Source: Ensifer sp. MPMI2T
GTDB taxonomy: Bacteria > Pseudomonadota > Alphaproteobacteria > Rhizobiales > Rhizobiaceae
Direction of reading: 5' to 3'
DNA: 64,000 nucleotides
Assembly: GCF_004827385.1 (NCBI RefSeq)
Contig: NZ_SRXN01000001.1
Span: forward strand, 248,001-312,000
Part shown: one piece after another, positions 59,210 through 64,000 of the stretch
How the letters are laid out: each line of letters begins with the position of its first letter
Position numbering within the stretch: the first letter of the stretch is position 1
Notes under the pieces: generated by a model
Told to the model about the DNA's origin: nothing
Database searches by the model: none
Seen by the model: only the letters and a program-made list of their open reading frames with translations
Made by a program: the position numbers and the translations under genes

Positions 59210-60436
59210 TCAGCGTTGTTGACGCCGCTGGCGCAGCCGCTGCACGAATGCATAGGATGCTTTGTTGGCCTTTATCAGCCGCTTGGCCAGCACCGCTCCG
59301 AGATGGATCCGGGCGGCCAGGTGCCCGCGGAGCGTCAAGGGCAAGACGATGTCCCGCAACGGCGTTTCGATTGTGCACCACGAGCGTTTGTAGGGCTGAT
59401 CGCCGATCCCGAAGTCGAAGAGCGCCACGCCTTCGGAACACAGCCGCTCGATTATCCTGTAAAACAACAATTCTCCCGGAGAGCTGTCGGCGGCGATCCC
59501 CTCGTCGATCGAGCCGAATTGGCAGATGACGTGATCGCCCTTGCGCGAAAGGCCGGCGATCGCGAGGATCCGGTCTTCATGCTCGCCCTTGAGGCGAATG
59601 GCGTTGAGCTCCAGCAATCGGCCGTCCGCCTTTTGACCACACTCTACGAGCTGATGGAAGAAGGCGCGTGTTTCGGCGTCCTGAAACACGTCCGGCAGGC
59701 CGTGCGCCTCGAAGCGTGCCGCCTTCTGCTGGAAGAAGGTTTCCAGAAGCGCGTGCGCTTCCGATGTCTCGCGGGCAACCACGTAGTCGTAGCCGCCAAG
59801 CGCGGCGAGACGCCGCTCCGATATCCGCATCTTCCTGCGTCGCCGTTTTGCGTTGAGCTGTGCCAGCGTGCGTTCGATATTCCCGAGGAGCGGCAATTGA
59901 AATGAGGCATTGGCGTTCTGCAAGGCGGGCAGGGCGGCAAGCGGATGAGTCTTCCCGCGCCACGTCGGAGGCGTCCTGTCGAGCGTGACGATATCTGCGA
60001 ACCCCCGCAGCTGGCGTTTGATTCCGCAGGTGAGCACGCGCACGAGTTCCACGTTCGGAGTTGCGTCCTCGTCGGTAAACAAGCCGGTATTGAGATTGCT
60101 GTGATCGGAGCCGATCAGCCGCGCCGTGCGGAAGAAGCGTCCGCTGTCGATTTCGAGGGGTAGGATAAAGAGCGTTTGCCGGCCGCGCACAGCGCGTATG
60201 AACAGCGCCTCACTTTCGTGCGTTTTCCGCCAGGCGGCGCACCAGTCGAAGCTCTGGTGTAGCGAGTTCTGGCCGTTCTCGTCGAGAGCACGCCATCCCG
60301 CTTCGAGCACGGCCATGTCGGTGTGGATGGAGACCGTTATCTGTTCGGCGCCTTGTGCTTCCGGACGATGGGTCGAGGCGCGATCGCTCGGCGGCGGCTC
60401 GTCCAACGACGTCAAAGTGAAGCAGGCATTCGGCAT
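59210..60436 (-). CDS. GNAT-fold acyltransferase, BioF2/CelD type
   Basis: 408 residues. The N-terminal half has SLHQSFDWCAAWRKTHESEA and the C-terminal GNAT-like half (AIRLKGEHEDRILAIAGLSR and VALFDFGIGDQPYKRSWC) matches the BioF2-like (PF13480) domain of CelD/cellulose-associated and FemAB-related proteins. Such proteins may transfer acyl groups onto polysaccharides; the substrate is not known. A strongly basic segment NAKRRRRKMRISERR lies in the middle. Convergent with the Wzc-like gene and part of the polysaccharide locus. Confidence 0.84.
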   Translation of the reverse strand: MPNACFTLTSLDEPPPSDRASTHRPEAQGAEQITVSIHTDMAVLEAGWRALDENGQNSLHQSFDWCAAWRKTHESEALFIRAVRGRQTLFILPLEIDSGRFFRTARLIGSDHSNLNTGLFTDEDATPNVELVRVLTCGIKRQLRGFADIVTLDRTPPTWRGKTHPLAALPALQNANASFQLPLLGNIERTLAQLNAKRRRRKMRISERRLAALGGYDYVVARETSEAHALLETFFQQKAARFEAHGLPDVFQDAETRAFFHQLVECGQKADGRLLELNAIRLKGEHEDRILAIAGLSRKGDHVICQFGSIDEGIAADSSPGELLFYRIIERLCSEGVALFDFGIGDQPYKRSWCTIETPLRDIVLPLTLRGHLAARIHLGAVLAKRLIKANKASYAFVQRLRQRRQQR

Positions 60437-60560
60437 TTCATTTACCGTTGGAAATCAGGATCGTGCACCCATTGAAGCGCAGATGTCGCTACATTCAGCT
60501 TAATTTCGAGCGGGAGTAGCGGCTATTTCGCGGGCGACAGCAGAATGCGGTTAGCAAAGC

Positions 60561-60713
60561 ATGAAGCACGGCCATCAAAAAATGCGCTTCCCCGCGGAAA
60601 CCATCCACAGATTGCAGGCGATTGCCTGGTGGGACTGGCCGGTCGACAAGGTGACGCGAAACATTGCTGCAATCACCGGCGCGGATCTCCACGCGCTGGA
60701 GCGCGCGCAATAA
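60561..60713 (+). pseudogene. C-terminal remnant of a CatB-type hexapeptide acetyltransferase
   Basis: A 50-codon frame whose product contains FPAETIHRLQAIAWWDWPVD and KVTRNIAAITGADLHALE; this is the C-terminal helical tail (RF...ETI.RL..I.WWDWP...I..N) of the type-B xenobiotic/CatB acetyltransferase family, which is about 210 residues long. The left-handed beta-helix body is missing and the same frame has a TAG nine bases before the ATG. I read it as a truncated, decayed gene, probably once a polysaccharide O-acetyltransferase. A functional peptide is unlikely. Confidence 0.75.
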
Positions 60714-60714
60714 T

Positions 60715-61455
60715 TCAGTCGAGGAATCCGGTTGCAAGCGCCCTTGCCCATTCGGGACGGTTGCGACGCGCGGCAAGGCGCGACATGACCATATGATCAT
60801 AACGCACGCAACGGAAGGTGACATTCCAGTCGCCGGCTGTGCTTTCGACAATGGCGTAGCGCGCGTCCGGCGACCCGGTTTCGACCTTGTGGGGAACGGG
60901 CTCGTCATCGTCGTAGCCCGGGCAACCGACGCTGCCGGGGTTGACGACGAGCCGGCCGTCCGCGAGCCGCACGGCCCGCGGAATGTGCGTATGGCCGCAG
61001 AGGATCACGGGATAATCGATGTCCGTAGCAAAGCTCTCGATGATGTCCTGCCCCGCCATGTGGACCACGCCCTCGGCCGTCAGCGTTTCCAGCCAGTAGG
61101 ATTCGTCGCTGCGCGGCGTGCCGTGACAAAGGAAAAGCGCGTCTCGATAGACCAGGGTTTCGGGCAAGGAGGCAAGCCACGCCCTATGCGGTGGCTCGAG
61201 TTCGTCATAAGCGACCCGGTCGGAGGGCCCCATGTGCGCGGGATCGCGCGTGAGAAGATAGCGATCGTGGTTGCCGCGGATCGCGGGCATATCGTGTCTG
61301 ATCAGGATGTCGGCGGTTCGAGCGGCGTTGAGCGGGCCGCTCAGATGATCGCCGAGATTGACGATCTCCGCGATCCCCTGCGCGGCGATGTCGGCAAGCA
61401 CCGCCTTGAGGGCGAGATCGTTGCCGTGAATATCGGAAATAACCGCGATCTTCAT
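60715..61455 (-). CDS. Metallophosphoesterase family protein
   Basis: 246 residues from MKIAVISDIHGNDLAL; one more ATG precedes it directly and a TTG lies three codons earlier. The calcineurin-like metal motifs are complete: SDIHGN, VNLGDHLSGP, IRGNHDRY, LCHGTPRSD and GHTHIPRA. Similar proteins are YfcE-like phosphodiesterases or PrpE/ApaH-like phosphatases; the substrate is unknown. Its stop lies one base after the acetyltransferase remnant on the other strand. It follows the DUF2842 gene closely on the same strand. Confidence 0.9.
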   Translation of the reverse strand: MKIAVISDIHGNDLALKAVLADIAAQGIAEIVNLGDHLSGPLNAARTADILIRHDMPAIRGNHDRYLLTRDPAHMGPSDRVAYDELEPPHRAWLASLPETLVYRDALFLCHGTPRSDESYWLETLTAEGVVHMAGQDIIESFATDIDYPVILCGHTHIPRAVRLADGRLVVNPGSVGCPGYDDDEPVPHKVETGSPDARYAIVESTAGDWNVTFRCVRYDHMVMSRLAARRNRPEWARALATGFLD

Positions 61456-61470
61456 CATATGCCCCGGCAA

Positions 61471-61683
61471 TCAGCGGTTCTTGGCGGGCTTTTCCATCCA
61501 CTTGATGATCAGCATCGCGGGTAGGATCCACAGCAGGCCCGTCAGGAAGAAATAGAGCAGATGAACCCACCACGGCGATGTGCCGAGCAGCAGCGAAGCG
61601 AAGGTGACGGCCGCCAGCGCGTAAACGACGACAAGGATGATGATGAGGATCGTGCCGATCAGTTTTCTGAGGCGTACGGGCAT
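61471..61683 (-). CDS. DUF2842 family small membrane protein
   Basis: 70 residues from MPVRLRKLIGTILIIILVVV; the open frame extends to 62130 but that part overlaps ctaA and the repeat. Two hydrophobic helices (residues ~9-30 and ~40-60) connected by LLGTSPWWVHLLYFF, matching the alphaproteobacterial DUF2842 family. Function unknown. The metallophosphoesterase gene begins about 15 bases after the stop, so they may form an operon. Confidence 0.82.
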   Translation of the reverse strand: MPVRLRKLIGTILIIILVVVYALAAVTFASLLLGTSPWWVHLLYFFLTGLLWILPAMLIIKWMEKPAKNR

Positions 61684-61712
61684 TTCACTTCTTTCGGATG
61701 GCTTGCGCTTCA

Positions 61713-61807
61713 CTACAGCGCCGCGCGTCCTATCAGACGCGCAAAGGACGCTGCAGCACTTTGAATCGCTGCATGCTCCTCGGTACGATTGAGGAAACAT
61801 GCAGTAG
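61713..61807 (-). repeat. Family-B intergenic repeat, copy upstream of ctaA
   Basis: Inverted copy of 45195-45301: CTACAGCGCCGCGCGTC, AGACGCGCAAAGGACGCTG, CAGCACTTTGAAT, GAGGAAACATGCAGTAG are shared or nearly so. The stem GCGCGTC-CTAT-CAGACGCGC is imperfect here, whereas it is perfect at 45272-45291. Occupies most of the gap between the divergent DUF2842 and ctaA genes. Confidence 0.75.
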
Positions 61808-61941
61808 CCGCGACGGCATGCCGCAAAGGCTTCGGCCTTGTTTTGCACGGCACTCTGGTGCAAATCAACGGCTTTCGGGGCTGGCTGCGCTGGAACCTTG
61901 CCGCAGGCATGGCCGCGTCCCGGTGAGAAAAGAGGAAAATC

Positions 61942-63045
61942 ATGGCCCACGTCCAGTTGGCAACAGAACAGACGCTCCTGAAGGAGATCGACAGGACAGA
62001 GCGCAACCGCCGGCAGATCCGCGGCTGGCTCGCAGTCGTTCTCTTCGCTCTGTTCGCCTTGGTGCTCGTAGGCGGTGCGACGCGGTTGACCGAATCCGGT
62101 CTTTCGATCACGGAGTGGAAGCCCGTTCATGGCGTCATACCGCCGCTATCTGCCGAGGAATGGGAAGAGGAGTTCCGGCTCTATCAGCGCATTCCGCAGT
62201 ACGAGCAGCTCAACAAGGGCATGACGGTCGAGGAGTTCAAGACGATCTTCTGGTGGGAGTGGGCGCATCGGCTGTTGGCGCGCACCATCGGCGTGATCTT
62301 CGCCCTGCCGCTTTTCTTCTTCTGGGTGACGGGTCGGATCGAGCGACACTTGAGGTGGCCGCTTATCGGTATTCTCGCGCTCGGCGGTTTCCAGGGCTTC
62401 ATCGGCTGGTGGATGGTCTCCTCCGGCCTCGTCGAACGCACGGAAGTCAGCCAGTACCGGCTTGCCACACACCTCGTCATCGCCTGTCTGATCTTTGCGG
62501 CTTGCATGTGGATCCTGCGCGGTCTTTGCCCGCATTCGGGCGACGCCGCGCCGACGAAAAGGTCGCGATCGATGGCGGCTATCCTCGCGGCCATGAGCCT
62601 GTTCCAGATCTATCTCGGCGCGCTGGTGGCCGGTCTCGACGCGGGCCTCACCTATAATACATGGCCGCTGATGGACGGTGCGGTGATCCCGGGAGGGTTG
62701 TTCGTGCAGCAGCCGGCCTGGATCAATCTCTTCGAAAATCCGAAGGCCGTGCAATTCTTCCATCGCGCCGGCGCCTACCTGCTGTTCGCATTGGCACTGG
62801 CGCACATGCTTGCCTCATTGCGGGCGGCGCCGGAAACGACGCATGCGCGACGCTCTGTGGTCCTCTTCGGTCTTGTGACGATCCAGGCGATGATCGGCAT
62901 CACGACGCTCGTGCTTGAGGTGCCGATCGGCTGGGGCGTCCTGCACCAGGCTGGCGCGCTCGTCGTGCTCGGCTTCGCCATAGCGCATTGGCGCGGCTTC
63001 GTCGGCGAATATCCGAAATCGACGGCGATCGAGCTCCGCGACTAA
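61942..63045 (+). CDS. ctaA: Haem A synthase (CtaA/Cox15)
   Basis: 367 residues, AGAGGAAAATC before the ATG. Eight transmembrane helices. It oxidises haem O to haem A for cytochrome c oxidase. Four conserved haem-ligand histidines are in [28 protein letters not shown] and [31 protein letters not shown], the Cox15-type signature, is present in the first helix region, and the long loop ~65-95 is of the alphaproteobacterial/mitochondrial type (type 2). It is convergent with argC. Confidence 0.95.
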   Translation: MAHVQLATEQTLLKEIDRTERNRRQIRGWLAVVLFALFALVLVGGATRLTESGLSITEWKPVHGVIPPLSAEEWEEEFRLYQRIPQYEQLNKGMTVEEFKTIFWWEWAHRLLARTIGVIFALPLFFFWVTGRIERHLRWPLIGILALGGFQGFIGWWMVSSGLVERTEVSQYRLATHLVIACLIFAACMWILRGLCPHSGDAAPTKRSRSMAAILAAMSLFQIYLGALVAGLDAGLTYNTWPLMDGAVIPGGLFVQQPAWINLFENPKAVQFFHRAGAYLLFALALAHMLASLRAAPETTHARRSVVLFGLVTIQAMIGITTLVLEVPIGWGVLHQAGALVVLGFAIAHWRGFVGEYPKSTAIELRD

Positions 63046-63061
63046 TCCACTTGCAACGCCG

Positions 63062-63101
63062 AAAAAAGCCCCGACTGGCGACTGTCGGGGGCACTGTTTT
63101 T
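63062..63101. terminator. Bidirectional terminator between ctaA and argC
   Basis: GCCCCGAC (63068-63075) pairs with GTCGGGGGC (63084-63092, one G bulged). Six As precede it (T-run for argC on the minus strand) and five Ts follow four bases later on the plus strand. Confidence 0.88.
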
Positions 63102-63112
63102 CACGCCTTCAT

Positions 63113-64000
63113 TCAGGCTGACAGCATCAGGTCCATGTTCTGGACCGCCGCGCCCGACGCGCCCTTGCCGAGATTGTCGAGCAGGGCGACGAGGTTCACA
63201 TGCGTTCCGCCGCTCGTCCCGAAGACAAAAAGCTTCATGGTGTCCTTGCCTGCGAGCTCCGTTGCGTCGATCCGAGCGAGCTGAGCACTTTCGGCAAGCG
63301 GGGCGACCTCGACGATCGACTGGCCCGCATAGTGCTCGATGAGTGCTGCATGGATGCTTTCCAGTGTCGCGCCGGGGGCAAGATCATCGAGATACAGCGG
63401 CACCTGCACGATCATGCCCTGCGGGAATCTGCCGACGGACGGCGAGAAGATCGGAGCGCGTTCGAGCAGGCCGTGCATCTTCATTTCCGGGACATGCTTA
63501 TGCTTTAGCGCCAACCCGTAGAGGAAATGCGGCGCGCTGATGTGGTCGGGGTTTTGCTCGTCCTCCATCTGCGCGATCATCTGCTTGCCGCCGCCGGTAT
63601 AGCCGGAAACCGCATTGACGGTGACCGGATAGCCATCCGGGAGGATGCCGGCCTGGCGTAGTGGCCGGATCAGGGCGATGGCGCCCGTCGGGTAGCAGCC
63701 AGGGTTGGCGACATGGCGCGCTTCGCGGATCTTTTCCGGCTGCGCCTTGTCCATTTCGGCGAAGCCATAGGCCCAGTCGGGTGCGACGCGATGCGCGGTC
63801 GACGTGTCGATGATGCGTACGCGATTGTTGCCGGCGACCATCGACACGGCTTCGCGCGACGCGTCATCGGGCAGGCAGAGGATGGCAATGTCGGCATCGT
63901 TGAGCAGGTCTTCGCGCATCGCGGCGTTGCGGCGTTCCGCTTCCGGGATCGACAGCAGTTCGACATCCGTACGACCGGCCATGCGGGTGCGGATCTGCAG
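63113..64000 (-). CDS. argC: N-acetyl-gamma-glutamyl-phosphate reductase, 5' end outside window
   Basis: The frame is open to the last base; the visible N-terminal end continues as [20 protein letters not shown], preceded in this family by only about 15-20 residues, so nearly all of the protein is here (295 residues plus). Type 2 ArgC: the active-site Cys is in [18 protein letters not shown], and the substrate loop [11 protein letters not shown] is present. It reduces N-acetylglutamyl phosphate with NADPH in arginine synthesis. The short NAD-binding domain relative to type 1 (about 340 residues) supports the type 2 assignment. Confidence 0.95.
   Translation of the reverse strand: MQIRTRMAGRTDVELLSIPEAERRNAAMREDLLNDADIAILCLPDDASREAVSMVAGNNRVRIIDTSTAHRVAPDWAYGFAEMDKAQPEKIREARHVANPGCYPTGAIALIRPLRQAGILPDGYPVTVNAVSGYTGGGKQMIAQMEDEQNPDHISAPHFLYGLALKHKHVPEMKMHGLLERAPIFSPSVGRFPQGMIVQVPLYLDDLAPGATLESIHAALIEHYAGQSIVEVAPLAESAQLARIDATELAGKDTMKLFVFGTSGGTHVNLVALLDNLGKGASGAAVQNMDLMLSA

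Noticed and set aside
60495..60908. 137-codon minus-strand frame over the acetyltransferase remnant and phosphoesterase 3' end
   Set aside because: Product is unlike any protein and overlaps the recognisable remnant and the real gene end in another frame.

Overview
This window reads as a stretch of chromosome from an alphaproteobacterium of the Rhizobiaceae, most likely Sinorhizobium/Ensifer (S. meliloti/S. medicae type). The evidence is the high-GC coding style, the lpiA-acvB pair, the ldtR-ldtP pair, a separate bacterial-type HemB with Asp-type metal ligands, palindromic mosaic repeats of the rhizobial RIME kind, and a gene order that I recognise as typical of that genus. Species assignment is inference; no 16S or database search was possible. 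Most of the window is housekeeping sequence, dense and largely without mobile DNA: no insertion sequence, integrase, phage gene or CRISPR array was seen.

Layout. 1-3 kb: the 3' part of lpiA and acvB (lysyl-phosphatidylglycerol synthesis and hydrolysis). 3-5 kb: purM-purN on the minus strand. 5-10.6 kb: AI-2E-type permease, hdaA, ppk, ppx on the plus strand (DnaA inactivation and polyphosphate turnover). 10.6-18 kb: phytase-like exported protein, DUF2000 protein, membrane adenylate cyclase, RNase D, Tat-exported multicopper oxidase, MFS permease. 18-24 kb: aspS, rhodanese, an orphan groEL with a small acidic partner gene, an exported unknown. 24-31 kb: parC, wHTH regulator, EamA permease, bpt, RDD protein, hemB, DUF6163 protein. 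31-33.5 kb: the LdtR regulator and its L,D-transpeptidase. 33.6-40.2 kb: glyA-nrdR-ribD-ribE, an inserted block of three opposite-strand genes, then ribH-nusB. 40-49.7 kb: MFS permease, hppA proton-pumping pyrophosphatase, bamE / cytochrome bc1 chaperone divergent pair, yceD (DUF177), plsX-fabH-ihfA-merR, an unknown. 50.3 kb: tRNA-Pro(GGG).

51-60.7 kb is the one clearly specialised region: a polysaccharide locus with a five-gene minus-strand operon (Wza-like exporter lipoprotein, GT4, WcaJ-type initiating transferase, O-antigen-ligase/polymerase-like protein, second GT4), a divergent Wzc-like co-polymerase whose kinase domain looks dead, a BioF2/CelD-type acyltransferase, and the 50-codon remnant of a CatB-type hexapeptide acetyltransferase. 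The gene set resembles the unipolar polysaccharide (UPP, holdfast-like adhesin) loci of Agrobacterium and Sinorhizobium; no flippase is present here. 60.7-64 kb: metallophosphoesterase, DUF2842 protein, ctaA, and argC running off the end.

Repeats: one RIME-like element at 12.6 kb supplies the last codons and stop of the adenylate cyclase gene; a second, different mosaic abuts the bamE stop at 43.9 kb; a third family occurs three times (26.7, 45.2 and 61.7 kb). I did not find strong evidence of a wholly undescribed system; the polysaccharide locus with its inactive kinase domain and acetyltransferase remnant, and the repeat-coded protein terminus, are the best leads.
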